Shown piece after piece: positions 31,815 to 43,526 of a DNA stretch of 59,204 bases. The stretch is from Neurospora tetrasperma FGSC 2508. Its lineage: Eukaryota; Ascomycota; Sordariomycetes; Sordariales; Sordariaceae. Position numbers and translations under genes: made by a program. Below the pieces are notes generated by a model, which made no database searches, was not told the origin of the DNA, and saw only the letters and a program-made list of their open reading frames with translations. Each line of letters starts with the position of its first letter. Positions within the stretch are counted from its first letter, which is position 1. The stretch spans positions 2,279,972 to 2,339,175 of the forward strand of contig NW_009799101.1 in the NCBI RefSeq assembly GCF_000213175.1. Reading direction: 5' to 3'.

Positions 31815-32248
31815 CACTACGCATTATGGGTACAGGCGTCCACCCGGCCATCCACCAGCGGAGCCTCCTCCGGCGCCTCTCCAATCTCTTACGCTCACAT
31901 ATTATTTGCTCTTTGTGGCTTAGGCTGATTCTTCGTTCTCATCGTCATGACCCAAGACTTTCTCGGTTGTGTCAAAATATATTGAGAGCGAGCAGTGCAA
32001 GTGACAGATTGCGTGTTCTGAACTTTGAAGGGTTGCGAGCACGCTGCCCACCATTGAAGCCACTCCCGTCCGTCCATCTTTAGCCACACGGTAGAAGACA
32101 TCTTGGCGCCCAGCCTCCCATTGCAACACCAGGAACTTCTGGAAGAAAGGGAAAGCCGGATATGACAACAGGAAAAAGAGCTCTTGGCTTGCTTGTGACA
32201 CTGCTTTATCACTGTTCACTGAGTCCTGCGAGCCGCCCGCCCAGGAAA

Positions 32249-32405
32249 GCCAAGAACTCCAAGCTTCCCAGAGAGTGTCCAAGGAAACACAAGACAACCA
32301 AGAAAACACACAAGACAGCCAAGACGACCAAGACAGACGTCCCAAGGCTTTTCCAACACTATTACAAGAATTACCAAGAACACCAAGAGGACCAAGAAGA
32401 CCAAG
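32249..32405. repeat. Degenerate CCAAGA/ACAAGA repeat tract
   Basis: The plus strand contains many copies of CCAAGA, ACAAGA and CCAAGG in about 150 bases (for example CCAAGAACACCAAGAGGACC near 32370). Spacing is irregular, so this is cryptic simplicity rather than a strict tandem repeat. Three exact GCCAAG/CTTGGC words lie in or beside it (32183, 32249, 32318). Confidence 0.7.
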
Positions 32406-32911
32406 AACAAGTTGGTATGAGGCGGAGCCTTGCTTGGCTTGTGTATACATAGTGAAGAGAAACCGAAAGGGGTGCAAGTCGGAGTCCATCGGTGACGGAA
32501 TCGGTATTCGCAGAACGAAGAGGCCCAATGAACGTATATTTATTATTATCACATACACATACACTAGTAAGGTCAGAAACCCCGTGGAGAGGTCTCTACT
32601 GTTCAGTTGATTGGCTGTGTATGGTATTTTAGTTCACAGTCATCCGATGTTCAAGAGACCCACAGAAGTTCAAAGGCAACTTGGCTCGTATCAGGAAAGG
32701 AGGGTAGGGGAGCGTGAGGGATACGGATGGTAAGTAAAGAAGGAGGGTAGAGTGAAGAAAGTGTCGGCCCATATGCTAAGTGCTACGATACTTATAAGTA
32801 TGATGCCAACATGACAATCACCCTTACATACCAGAGCCCTCACTACAGTGTATCACCCAGCAGTGGAATCCCCTTTATGTAACCGACCCGTTTTACCTTC
32901 TCTCCCTTTAG

Positions 32912-32957
32912 CCTTCCTTCCTTCCTTCCTCCCTCCCTCATTCCCTCCCTCCAGCCT
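32912..32957. repeat. Pyrimidine microsatellite (TTCC/CCCT)
   Basis: CCTTCCTTCCTTCCTCCCTCCCTC-like sequence immediately downstream of the sea4 stop codon (minus-strand gene), so probably in its 3' untranslated region as a purine tract. Confidence 0.75.
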
Positions 32958-32973
32958 CCACCTCCCCACTCAT

Positions 32974-35900
32974 CTACCGATACCTCAACTCCGGATTCGC
33001 CCTAAAGTTACACTTACACCTACACTCTGGCACCGGACACTCCTGATGCCTAGCGAACCACTCCCTAGCATGATCTAAATGCAGGACATGCTCACACTGC
33101 AAGCAAAATGTCGGAAACCTCGCCGCCATTTTATTCGTCATGTCCACCGCCGACATCTGATGATGATCATCGCCTCCGTGATGAAGACTACCCATTGTCC
33201 CACCTGCTTGGATTCCTGCTCCTCCTCCGTAACCACCTCCCGCAGCTGTACCTGATCCTCCTGGGCCTCCTCTACCCATCGTCCCCGTCCCTTCCGTACC
33301 GCCAGAGCCCGATAAGTCACTGCGCGGCATGCCGACGATTTCTAGACAGACGACGCACCGCGGCAGGTGACGCTTGCAGTTCGGACAGGAGATGCCCGCT
33401 TGTACCATCTTCTCCGTGAAGGGGTTCTTACTGCTTTGCGCCGCCGCAGCCGCCGGCGGGAGCTGCAGGGCGTCGGGCGGAGGAGGCGGGGGAGGAATCG
33501 GGATGTTGGGCGTGGTTACGCCTCCGCCACCACTACCCGAGGTTCCAGATATTGGTTGTTGCTGCGCTGCAGCCGCTGCGGCCGCGGTGGCTTGGGCTTG
33601 GGCTTGGGCTTGTTGGGCGGCAGCGTGTTGGACCATAAAGCTTGGTATAGACGGGGAGGCGTTTCCAGGTAAGTGGCCGTTAGTGTTGGAGCTGTTGGAG
33701 GAGCTATTGTTGTGAGTGTGGAGACTCGTCGAGGCATCGCAGTAGACGCAGCGCAGGGCGATCTGACGACCTGGAGGCCTGAGAGTCGGGCGACCTTGGT
33801 GCTTGCTCCGCTTGGTTGACTCGACGTCAAACTTGGCGCGGAGGAAGAAGGCGTGGTGCCGCTGAAGGTAGGCGCGGTAGGCGGTGCGGAAGGCCGCGGC
33901 GCGCACATCGTCGACGAAGCGCGGTGAGCAGATGGATAGCGCGAGCGTAGCGGTCTGGAAGTCACCGAACTTGGATACGTAGCGGGCGAGGATGTCGACG
34001 AGGGGGTCCGTGATGCCGGTCAACACGATTCCTTCGATGTTGCCGGCCTCCATGGCTGCTTCGGTTTCGGCGCGGAGCCAAACTGTCAGGGCGTCGTCGG
34101 GGAGATAGCGCACGGCGACGTACACGCGATCTCGGAGAGGGAGAGAGCGTTGGTTGGCAATGGTCAGCCAGTCACCCGTGGCGATAATGGATGAGATTGC
34201 GCGCAAATAGGGGTCGGTTTTGGAGGCCACGCGTTCGTCAAAGTCGAGCGCTTCCTTGACAGCGTTGTTCTTGTTCATTCTGTCTCCCTCTTGCGTGACG
34301 TTTCCTACGAGCTGCAGTGCGAGAGAGACAAAGAGGAGTTCAGGATGATCGGTGCTGGCTTGCTTGAGGACTTGCACAGCGCCCCTAGTATCGCCTCTGA
34401 AGAGGGCTTGAGCAGCCGCCATTGTGTGCCATACTGAGGCGTCTTTGCTCAGGCTGGAGGTAGATTGTCCATCGATCAAATCTGCATCATAGTTTCGACC
34501 CCATTTGCACATCTCGAGACACATTTCGCGATGGTGGGGACGCTTCGTATCGACGCCGTCAAACTTTGGGAGCCCCAATTTCTTGTTGATGGCGTTCAAG
34601 CAACGCTCCCAACCAGCTTGGTCAGGAGCATGTGAGTGGTCTGATAGCCTTGCTTGAGGTTTGCTCCCTATTTCCGTGTCAAAGTAGTGATAAGCAGAGA
34701 GAAGTATAAATTAGGACTTACCAAGATCGTTTGTCCACAATGTGTACACTCCCATATAGCTCAAATCAAGAGGATGAGACATCATCCCGCCATCTGAAGC
34801 TGCTTCGTCGGCTCCTGTCGCAGACACGACTCCGTTAGAAACCCAGCAGCGTTGGCTTGGGGCTGAGAATGAATTTACCTGTAATCCAAGCCCACATATC
34901 TTGAAGCCATGGGTCATCGGCTACGATCTGCTGGTTTCTTCTATAGTTGAATAGATACCCTTCCTTTGCACGGAAGATCATGGTATGGTCGAGAATCACT
35001 TGTGCCTCTCTAGGAAAGTTGCTTCGATCCATGAGTTTCATTAGCAAGTTCTCATGGCGCTCCAATTGTCCTAACGGTTCACCTCGCGTGTTCAAGCCGT
35101 TTGGTGACCTTCCTCCGACCGTCATCCTCAGGGCCGCCAACTTCTCGGCAATCGGCGCGGTCGTAGAATACCCCTCGGGGAACTTCAAATCGCTAATCCT
35201 GTTAAAACCGTCCGGGCCTATCAGGTCAGTGTACACGTCCGACTGCATGGCGTCTTCAACAACCGCAGTAAGGTTTGCCTTGTCTGGCCCGAATAGCTGC
35301 TTATTTGCCAACGCCTTCTCGGTCAAGAAGGGTCCCAGGATTTCCTGCGTTTGAGGAATCTCGAAGTCCATGGTTTGATGATAAGATATCCTTTCTAGAA
35401 CATTGTGAGTTTTTTGTTCGCCCGGGAGCCAAGGGTAGGACGAATCTTCAGGTGGTTCTTTACCTTCCAGTCCTCGGTGGGGTGCTTGCCACGGGATAAG
35501 CTTAAACGGGTACTCGGACGTAAAGGACGGTTTCTCCAATACATCGAAATTGCCATTTTTCCTCAAGACAAGCATTCTGGCTTGGGCAATGGGTGAAGGC
35601 ATTGTGATCCAGTCAAAGGAGACAATTTTCTCGTGCTTGTGGCGGGTGTTGTCCAGATAGAAAGGGTCCATCTCGTACGATCTGGCTACCTCGAGTAGCT
35701 CCGGGCTGTTCTCAAACTGGTCACTAGGCTCCACATATTCATGTCTCGTGTCCAAGATTCGGAGCTGGCCGGCCCGTGATAGCACGCCTAGCATACCGGG
35801 CTTGTCTCGACAAAAACGAATGGAACGGATGTAGGAGGTGTTGGTGTCCTGGGCCGGATCCTGAGTAAGGACGCGCACCGCTTTTTCCAGACGCAAGGCT

Positions 35901-36741
35901 CCGCCCCAGGGTAAGTCGTCGTCCTTAACGGCCTCGTTGTACGAGGGCCTTGCAACCTGGCGGTGGGTTGCACGTCGGTCCCAAACCATGACACCCGGCT
36001 GGTCCAAGGCCGAGGAGGCAAAGTAATTCTGGTCTGCGTAGTCAATAGCAAGGTTGTTGCAACATTTGGTGGGGAAATGAACGACCGAGCTGTGGCTTTG
36101 TTCTGGAAGACAGGTCAGCTCGCACTTTGTGAAAAGAAGGCTTGACTGTGAACTCGGACGCTACCTCTTAGATCATGTATCCGGAGACCCTGGCCCTTGA
36201 TACCGGCCACGAGGACATTGGGGTTGTCCTCGAAGAACCTAACGCTGGATACTGACACACTGGGCTCAAGACGATCTATGGGATCGGTAAAGGGTACTAC
36301 ACTGCTGAACCCATGCGCGTTGGTATCCATGGTCGATAGCCGGTTGACGTCCCAAATGTAAAGGCAGTTATCACTTCTCACTCTGTCCAGGGCAACAGCA
36401 AGCTTTCCAGCGGTACTAAAGGCGACAGCTTGACAGGTACGGGACATTTTGAGATTGAGATCCAAGACTGCGTTTGAGTTGTCGTCGACGCGCAAGATAT
36501 TGACAACGCCGGTCGAGGTGCCCACGGCGACCAGGCCGGGCACGGAGGGGGACCAGTCAAAGGTGGTGAGAGGGGGTAGTTCGTCATATTTGCCGAGCGT
36601 CCTCGACTCGAATTTGCCTTTCCGGGCGAAGCCTGTCGGCTCATGGAGCTGCACAACGTGGTGCTGGAGGTTGATGTGAAGAAAGAGGTCGCGCCCCGCG
36701 TTCGGGGACCACCTGATGAGACCCGGCTCTGGGCGATCCAT
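32974..36741 (-). CDS. sea4: Mios/Sea4-type WD40 subunit of the SEA (GATOR2) complex
   Basis: Minus-strand exons 36741-36165, 36102-34879, 34814-34722 and 34667-32974 encode 1195 residues; introns of 62, 64 and 54 nt have GTAGCG, GTAAAT and GTAAGT donors and all are phase 1. The N-terminal ~450 residues form a WD40 propeller (for example TTFDWSPSVPGLVAVGTSTG, LYIWDVNRL, VMVWDRR). A helical middle follows, with CLNAINKKLGLPKF at about 652-665, a family hallmark region. The C-terminus holds zinc-binding Cys/His clusters: CVYCDAS near 937, CPNCKRHLPRCVVCLEI near 1055-1071 and CLQCEHVLHLDHAREWF...CPVPECRCKC at about 1153-1184. Ala/Gln and Pro-rich inserts near 980-1040 lie between them. Mios/Sea4 is part of GATOR2, which acts at the vacuole/lysosome upstream of TORC1 in amino-acid signalling. 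Divergent from efg1. Confidence 0.94.
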
Positions 36742-37515
36742 CCTGGCGAGTTGGCGTGATGTCGTTGTGCCCTGGTTAGTATAAAGTTATGTGATGGAGT
36801 AAGATGATGTAGAAGGGCCCTTCATTCGCTACCGCGGCTTCAAGTGAGAGCTTAAGTACTTATGATGAGAAGATGAATTTGTTGAGCAGGTACTTAGTAC
36901 TGTAGGTTAGGAGATCCAAACGCTCCTCAGCGCTCCTTCTCGGCCAGATGACCTTTGATCGCCCGTGCTTCATGAATCCCGCTCCGAAGAGGTAAAGATA
37001 TCAACTATCAAAACCATGCTCATGAAAGTTCATGAAGAGTAAAGAAATCGATCAAACTACCGTTTGACTACAGCTTCATGCTGTGGTTGTTGAAGGCGGA
37101 CGTAGGGAAGGGAGACGAGACTTTCCATGATAGAGGAAACCTGAAGCCGCGCTGCCGTGTTGGCTGCCCGGTTGGAGACTTGAAAGTCCCGTTTACTGAT
37201 GGGTGCTACCTAACCCTAACCCAAATCACAAACTGCACTCTGTCACCTACCATACATAGTAGGTATGTGTGTATTGCAGTGAGCCAGCGCCCCCTGCAGG
37301 CCGATAGCAGGGGCTGCAGGGGTTTCACTGGCAGCTCTTTGCTCCCGTCCATTCTTTCGGCGAGGCTCCACTTAATTTTCTCGAATTGAAAGAAACACAA
37401 GACGAACCATCGCGACAACGACCCATTGCCCGTTCCAGATTGCACCTTACCGCCGCCACCATCACCAAAGAAATCATTCTATCTTCTGAACATATCACCC
37501 CAGCGCGCCGCAGAA
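36742..37515. promoter_or_regulatory. Divergent sea4/efg1 promoter region
   Basis: 774 bases separate the two start codons. A telomere-like CCTAACCCTAACCC lies at 37209-37222, about 295 bases before the efg1 ATG. A 9-bp inverted repeat CCCCTGCAG / CTGCAGGGG lies at 37291-37299 and 37314-37322. In many ascomycetes TTAGGG motifs bound by Tbf1 control ribosome-related genes, which fits efg1; this link is inferred. Confidence 0.55.
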
Positions 37516-38390
37516 ATGGGAAAGCGATCGTATGAAGAGGCCGAGGGGTCGAACGCCGATGGCCAGGAGCAAAACCAGCCCCAGAAAAGAAACAGAAACC
37601 CGCACAACAGGTTCAACCCCAAGAACATTGCAAAGCGCCAGAAGACCACCCAGAAGATCAACGATGGCAACCTTAGTCAGATCAAGAAGCGTGTCAGAGC
37701 AATTGAGCGCCTTCTCGAACACAAGAACGAAAAGCTGCCTGCCAATGTCAGGAACGACCTCGAGCGCGAACTGCAAGCCCACAAGCAGAGGATTGCCGAC
37801 GAGAGTGACAGGAAGTTGAGAAGCAAGATGATCAGCAAGTACCATATGGTCAGGTTCTTTGGTATGTGGTCCAAGTTTTGGAGGCCTGCACGTATCGCAT
37901 CGCTGACCCAGACCTTCACGAAACAGAGCGCAAGAAGGCCATGCGCCTCGCAAAGCAGCTGATGAAGCAACTCGACGAAACCAAAGACGAAGCCGAGATC
38001 GCCAGGCTAAAAGCCGACCTCCACATTGCCGAGGTCGACCTCGATTATGCTCTCTACCACCCTCACATGGAGACCTACATCAGCTTGTACCCCAAGCCCA
38101 AGGACGAAGCCGCAGAGAAGGACGAGAAGAGTTCAGCCGCACACCACCTTCACTCCTCAAGACCCCCAATGTGGACCACCATCGAAAAGGCCCGCCAAGA
38201 GGGTAAGAGCGCTCTGGAGAAGATTCGCGACAGACGACCGGAACGCGACTTTTCGAAACCCACTTCCAAAAAGACAGCCAATAAGTCTTCGTCACAGAGC
38301 GAGGAGCGCCCAGCCAAGGGCAAATACGGCAAGACGGAGGAGGAGAGCGCGAGCGAGAGCGACGACGGAGGCTTCTTCGAGGAGGACTAG
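37516..38390 (+). CDS. efg1: rRNA processing protein EFG1
   Basis: Exons 37516-37861 and 37927-38390 encode 269 residues. The 65-nt intron (GTATGT, branch CGCTGAC, ending AACAG) is phase 1 and joins KYHMVRFF to [12 protein letters not shown], a conserved junction in the family; reading through the intron in another frame also stays open for a stretch, but breaks that motif. The N-terminus is rich in Asn, Gln and Arg ([17 protein letters not shown]), the middle is two long charged coiled-coil helices (about 50-110 and 115-165) with the motif [19 protein letters not shown], and the C-terminus is Lys/Ser/Glu-rich and disordered, ending in an acidic EED. EFG1 is a nucleolar factor of the early 90S pre-ribosome needed for 18S rRNA maturation. 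Confidence 0.95.
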
Positions 38391-38813
38391 GATATATTCA
38401 ATACCTGGCCTGCGAAGGCTGGGCTAACTTATGATACCCATTTACGATTACCACAAACATGCCTTCAGCTCAACAGGTCCCTGCACGAGTTCGTTCCGAT
38501 CAGTTACACAACCCAGGATTAGCTTCAAGTGGCTGACAACCCTTGCTTCTCTCCAACCCCGAACTTCAGCACCATATCAAGTATTGTGTCGGTCTCCGAG
38601 AAACTCGCCGATAGAAAGCCCGACAACTTGCCGCGCCACTGTTGTGTTCTGCAGAGGGTATATACTAGTGTTTGATGTAAAGAATTCTTGAGCCTTCCGA
38701 GTTTCCCCCCTTTCTGTTCCCTATAAGACTGAATCAGCCCGTGTTCTCTACTGTCTTGTCTGTGGAAGAGCTGTCTAAGCCAGCCTTGTTGTCTACGTTG
38801 GACATCAAACATC
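38391..38813. other. Short intergenic region before the secreted protein gene
   Basis: This tandem gap holds the efg1 3' end and the promoter of the downstream secreted protein gene. No separate gene is seen. Confidence 0.5.
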
Positions 38814-39880
38814 ATGAAGCAAGCCTTGGCCATGCTTTGGGCCCTCGCGGCTTTGTCTCTTGCTGACCATGCCACCACGACTTCGACTATCGAAGACGTA
38901 CATAATCATCAGAACTGCACAACAACGGTCTTCACTACCCTTACTCCAAATCCAAGGCAATTAACCCTTTGCTGATGCCCCCTCCCTCCCCCCCCCCCCT
39001 TTTTTTTTTTTTTTGTTTTTTCTCTCTCTCTCTCTTCCCAACCACCTTTATGGCCATACTTTAGTTCATGGGGCTAACTTGTTCTGATGCATCCAGTAAC
39101 CAGACATCCTACACCACGTCCACAATAACAATCACTATCACGGCCATGCTGTCCATCACTGGAAAGTCAACAAGCGCCGAATCATCTGCCCAAAACCAGC
39201 CTCGATGGGCACATAACCACTCGGATCTCCCAAGCCATCCGTCCACGTCAACCGAAATTCCCTACCCAACCACCAACAACACCATTTCAATATCATCCAA
39301 CACAACTCATCCCTATCTCACCTCGTTAATCTGCCACACGATGATCATCAAAACCACCCTTCCCCCATCCACAATAACAACAACTTCAACCCTCACAGTC
39401 ACCACAACGTCCATCACTACCCCAACCCCTTCCGCCTCCTGCACTCCCGGCACCTGCGGCACCTACACATTCACCCCCTGCCCTTCCGCCCCCTTGGGTG
39501 ATTGTCTCTGCGGCCTCGACCCGGACGGCCAAGCCTTCTGCTCGCTAGATGACTGGTGCCAGAACGAGATCGGCTGCGATACCAACGCCGAGTGCCTGAC
39601 GCCAGCATCAGGGCAGACCGGGGAAGGTTTCAGGTGCCTGGTGGGCAGTTGTTGCGACAACGAGGTGGCGGATGATGGTCAGGGAGGAGGGGGTGTGGTG
39701 AAAAGGAAGGGGAAGTGTGTCAAAGAGAGGGGGGCGGGTTGTTTGAATGAGGTCGTCGAGGCGGGGTTGAGGTTGAGGGGGTTAGGGGTCTATGGGATGT
39801 CGAGGATGGGGAGATTGAGCAGGATGGCGGACAAGGTTGGAGGAGTGAGAGGGTTGAGTAATGGTGGGGGGAGGTGGTGA
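38814..39880 (+). CDS. Secreted Ser/Thr-rich and Cys-rich protein, function unknown
   Basis: Proposed exons 38814-38956 and 39097-39880 give 308 residues. The first exon encodes a good signal peptide (MKQALAMLWALAALSLADHA) and then runs into stops, so an intron is required. No GT donor fits; AAG|GCAATT at 38957 and CCAG|T at 39096 give a 140-nt GC-AG intron that keeps frame (NPSNQTSY). Residues 48-162 are Thr/Ser-rich, suited to O-mannosylation, with several N-x-S/T sites. Residues 163-263 hold about 16 cysteines (CTPGTCG, DCLCGLDPDGQAFC, DDWC, GSCC), a compact disulfide domain of unknown type. A dibasic KR at about 250-251 may be a Kex2 site. The C-terminus is Gly/Arg-rich. A shorter start at ATG 39068 is possible but would lose the signal peptide. 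Role, perhaps cell wall or effector-like, is not determinable. Confidence 0.72.
38978..39039. repeat. Long pyrimidine tract inside an intron
   Basis: A C-rich run, then 18 T in two blocks broken by one G (39015), then a (CT)n stretch. It makes up nearly half of the proposed GC-AG intron of the secreted protein gene. Confidence 0.85.
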
Positions 39881-42800
39881 GGAGTTGTTGTGCCCATAGA
39901 AGGCGTGGGAGGCTAGGTGGCTTCTCAAGAGGCAAAAGCTACAATTTTGGTGCAAGGTATCACCAGGGCAAGATTATAAGTCAAGTGATAGAGAGGGTGA
40001 CCTAAACCCCCAAAGCCATTCTCATTAACAACGAAGTCCAGAATGCGTAGAGGCTTCGTACAGTACCAGGTATCTGCCACCGCTCCTGCCTTCGCTGGCG
40101 CCCAGCCGACCCCCTTTCTTCCAAATGTCGAAACGACTTGAACTCTCCACCCCGCGCCGCCGCCGGAGAATCTGAACCTGGCCCAAATATATCAACGGGT
40201 ATATAAGGCCCGGTACATAGCCCTCTACCACAACGGGCCGGCACTGTGGTCTGATCTTATGGCTTAGTGGTTCCCGTTGATCGAAATATTGCCGGTGAGC
40301 GTGGCGCCCCGAATTCCAGTTTCCGTAGGTTGACAGTTGGTGCATGGTGGTCCGTTCTCCTAGGCCTCCTGGGCGACTGAACTTTTTACTCCTTCTCTCT
40401 TCGATTGGAGAAACAAATGATGATGAATTCGGGTATCAGTGATATGGGTTTATGTTCTTGATGTTGAGGGGTGGGAAAGGGTGTGTGGTTTTGCGCGACG
40501 CGGGAGGTAAATCGATGAAATTTTTCTATGATGCTTTTTGGCTATGCCTTCTACTCGTAATAAGCATTGATCCTTTTCCAACCTCAAATACCTCCTCTAT
40601 CATGGTATACCTTCTAACTCTTCTTCCCTGCCCGAACCACCAAAAAGCCGCTTTACAACTCCCATTCCATCACTCTGCCCCATATGTTCCGGAAAAAGCC
40701 TCCCTCCTTTATCGCAGAGTCCTCCCACTCCACAACTCTCCTTCGAATCTGAATTTCGATTCCCGTGACTCTCAGCTCAAAGAACACCACAGCCACCTGC
40801 ATCACAATGGGAACAGAGCGTTTTGCCATCTTCGACAGAGTTCGTGCAGAGGCATGACCTGTTGGCGTGAGCGCACAGCTTCATTTTGATGGCGTTGGGA
40901 GGAGTCTGTGGTGTGTAACTTTTTGAGAAGAAGATGGCGGCAGGTTGTTTTCTGATTTCTGCTTCTCTCTTTGTGATCGTGAGTGCAACTGTATGACTTG
41001 TTCGTTCTGGAAATGTGGTTGATGAATGCTGATCTGAATGGTTTGGACTGGACTAAACTGGAAAACGGTGGGAGACTGCGGGTAGTCCTTGGCTTTATAT
41101 CTTTCTTCATGTCTCCCACAAGGAGTGTTGGCTATTACTATCATTTCAATGGGTAACCATATTCTCTCATGGTCTTTTACTTTTGAGTTTGTTTATCATC
41201 TTACTCGTTGGGCGACGGGCGGAGCGCCGAAAGATGAGTTGGCTGGATTGGTTAGCTGATTGGTCTGCGTTGATGAGCGTGTATTATTGCTGTTGATTTT
41301 CCATTGCCAACTTTTCTATCTCATATATCGACAAAACGCGATTTTCTCTTTCGGTGCCGAACTGCGATTTGGCGATGTTTGTGGTTTTCTTCATCTTCTC
41401 TAGCATGTGAGGGTTGGCATTCACTTTGCGGGCATCAAAGAGTTGGCACACTTGCCCGTCTAGGAGGCACATCAATTGGGGCAAGTTTGTGGAAGTTTGT
41501 CAAACAAACGGTGGAACTTCTTCGGCTACCTGCGCCAATGTCTCCCAAGTCCACCAAGTTTTTGTTGGCAACATGAACTCGACAATGCTACTTAACGAAA
41601 CACCCAAGATCCGAACTCGCTCGGAAGTGGAATATAATTCTATACATTAACATATCCTCAAGAAACTCCATATCTTTTGTGGATTGTCGTTTAAAGATGT
41701 AGATACGGCGTGTACCGGTCTCGATCTTCTTCACGTGTTGACCTGTTCGTTAGGGGGTTAACCGGTGAATGTGGATGAAGAGAGGAGCGCACTTGTTTGA
41801 CTGCTGTAGTACGAGTGTATACAGTTGCCCATTTTGATACTGAAGATTCGAATGTCCGATGACAGTAATCCCGGATTTGTCTCTCCTTCGTTGGTTTGTT
41901 TCCTCTGAGAGTGTTGGCTTACTTTCGAATCCCCACCTAGTTATTTTCCGATCTCTACCCATGTTTTTCTGTCAAAAGCCCGTGCAGTGCCTGAGACACT
42001 TACTTTGTTACTTGGCTACCATTCTTACGTTTGATGATTGCCATGGACAAGTTCACAGTATACAAAGCCTGAGTTGACCGTGCACTGGAATTTGATAGGC
42101 GTGTTTTAAGTTGCCCGTCGCATCAACTGCGCCGGTTTACAAGTGTCATAACATATCAAAGGCTACGTCTACATATTCTTTCTTGCATGTATGAGCAAGG
42201 AGCACTTGTAGCAAATCCTACCCATTGAAGACCGGCAAACGACCTGGTTCTGCTGCGTGGCATGACAATACACATTCAGCCTTACGCGGCCCGGGCCGAC
42301 TACTAGTAGAGGTGATATGCCACCCGGTAAAAGTAGAACGCATACTCACCATTAGAACACGCATAATAGCTCTCTTTTCATTCCGTTTCCGTCGTCCACA
42401 AGGATATCTGGTATTCTTCTCCCCCTTTCTCAGATTGCCCAAACTTTCCAATCTTCTCCTACCTCTTCATATCCATCTGTCCATCTATCTACTACTGCGC
42501 CTCCTTGAGTTCTCTCCTGCATCTATGTATTTGAAATTCGCTTGGTCGTGTACGTATGTAGCCCCCCCCCCCCCCCCCTTCTCTCCCTCAATGCATGTGA
42601 GGTTATTCAGGGGTTTCTTATTGGCGAAGAGGTTTGTCTTGGCGGAGGTTGTTTGTTCTCAGCTTTGACCAGCCAATCAAAGTCGTTAACCAGGGGCAAA
42701 AGAGTGGGCGTGCACGGGTTCCCTGTCGTTCGGAATAGTGTATGTATTCACTTGTAGTCTTCAGCCTCCTCGAATCTGGCTGTGCGCTCGTTCATCAGTC

Positions 42801-43526
42801 TCGGTGGCAAGACTGGTTGTGATGTTTAGAGGCGTTAAACGAACAAACTGGTGCTCGCAGTTGTCACTTGACAGACTCACTCGTGATAGTGGTGCTGACA
42901 CTGGATACTTGCACAGAAAGAAAAGGTCATCATCGGTGGGGCAAGCTACATGCATAGCCTGCCGCGACGGTACGGGGTGGGTCTCTCTGCCGGGACCTGG
43001 ACGCATCTTGATCAGCGGGATCCGGTTCTCGACTTGGTTCCACTTCCAGCGACACAAACGCGACGTGCACCGGGCTCTTCCTGAGTGCCATCTCAGCTCC
43101 CATCAACCACCCACCATTATCCAAGGCCGAACCATTCCGACACATCGACTTACGGGAATTCACTGAAGTACGAGCCCAGCACACACGGCATTCCCCCCAT
43201 TGATACAAGCGCTCAGCTACGAAACTTTTGTTACCTTGCCTTCAGTTTTTCTTCCTTCCGCCTCGGCTGCTTTCGCCAACTCGTCGCCTGCACAGAAGCG
43301 CAATGCACCGTGACCCCTCCTAAACCGTTGCTAACAGTCATCACATTTCGAGCATACAATTATATCTGCGACTCTACCCGTTCAACTCCCAAGGCTACCG
43401 ATTACCAAGCTCGGGCACGGCTGCGAGCGGGATCACTTCGGCGACTCGTCACCCTCTCCCGCGCCCCTGTCCGTTTATAATATCCCCAAGCTGCGCGGCA
43501 CCAACAATCCTCACCAGTGATTCACA
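39881..43526. other. 3.6 kb upstream of ctr9, no supported gene
   Basis: TATATAAGG occurs at about 40200 without a recognisable gene after it in either direction. Reading frames up to 147 codons show no motifs. A C17 run lies at 42562-42578. The 300 bases before ctr9 are pyrimidine-rich, as expected for its leader. Confidence 0.45.
42562..42578. repeat. Poly-C run (17)
   Basis: An uninterrupted run of 17 C follows TACGTATGTAG; such runs are unstable and often mis-sized in assemblies. Confidence 0.85.

Larger units (their letters stand above)
31815..32973. other. Intergenic with CCAAGA-type low-complexity DNA
   Basis: Between the transposon and the sea4 stop codon no gene is supported. A minus-strand frame of 214 codons (31920-32564) has a Leu/Trp/Ser-repeat composition that simply reflects the CTTGG repeats. 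The segment 32249-32405 is made of degenerate CCAAGA units, described separately. Confidence 0.45.

Noticed and set aside
31920-32564. Minus-strand 214-codon frame with Leu/Trp/Ser repeats
   Set aside because: It is generated by the CTTGG simple-sequence block and has no signal of selection for a protein.
37862-37926. Reading through the efg1 intron in the 38390 frame ([19 protein letters not shown])
   Set aside because: It cannot be joined in frame to exon 1 by a better splice, and the canonical junction gives the conserved MVRFFERKKA.
39068-39880. Single-exon version of the secreted protein gene starting at ATG 39068
   Set aside because: It would lack any signal peptide, whereas an in-frame signal peptide exon sits directly upstream behind a workable intron.
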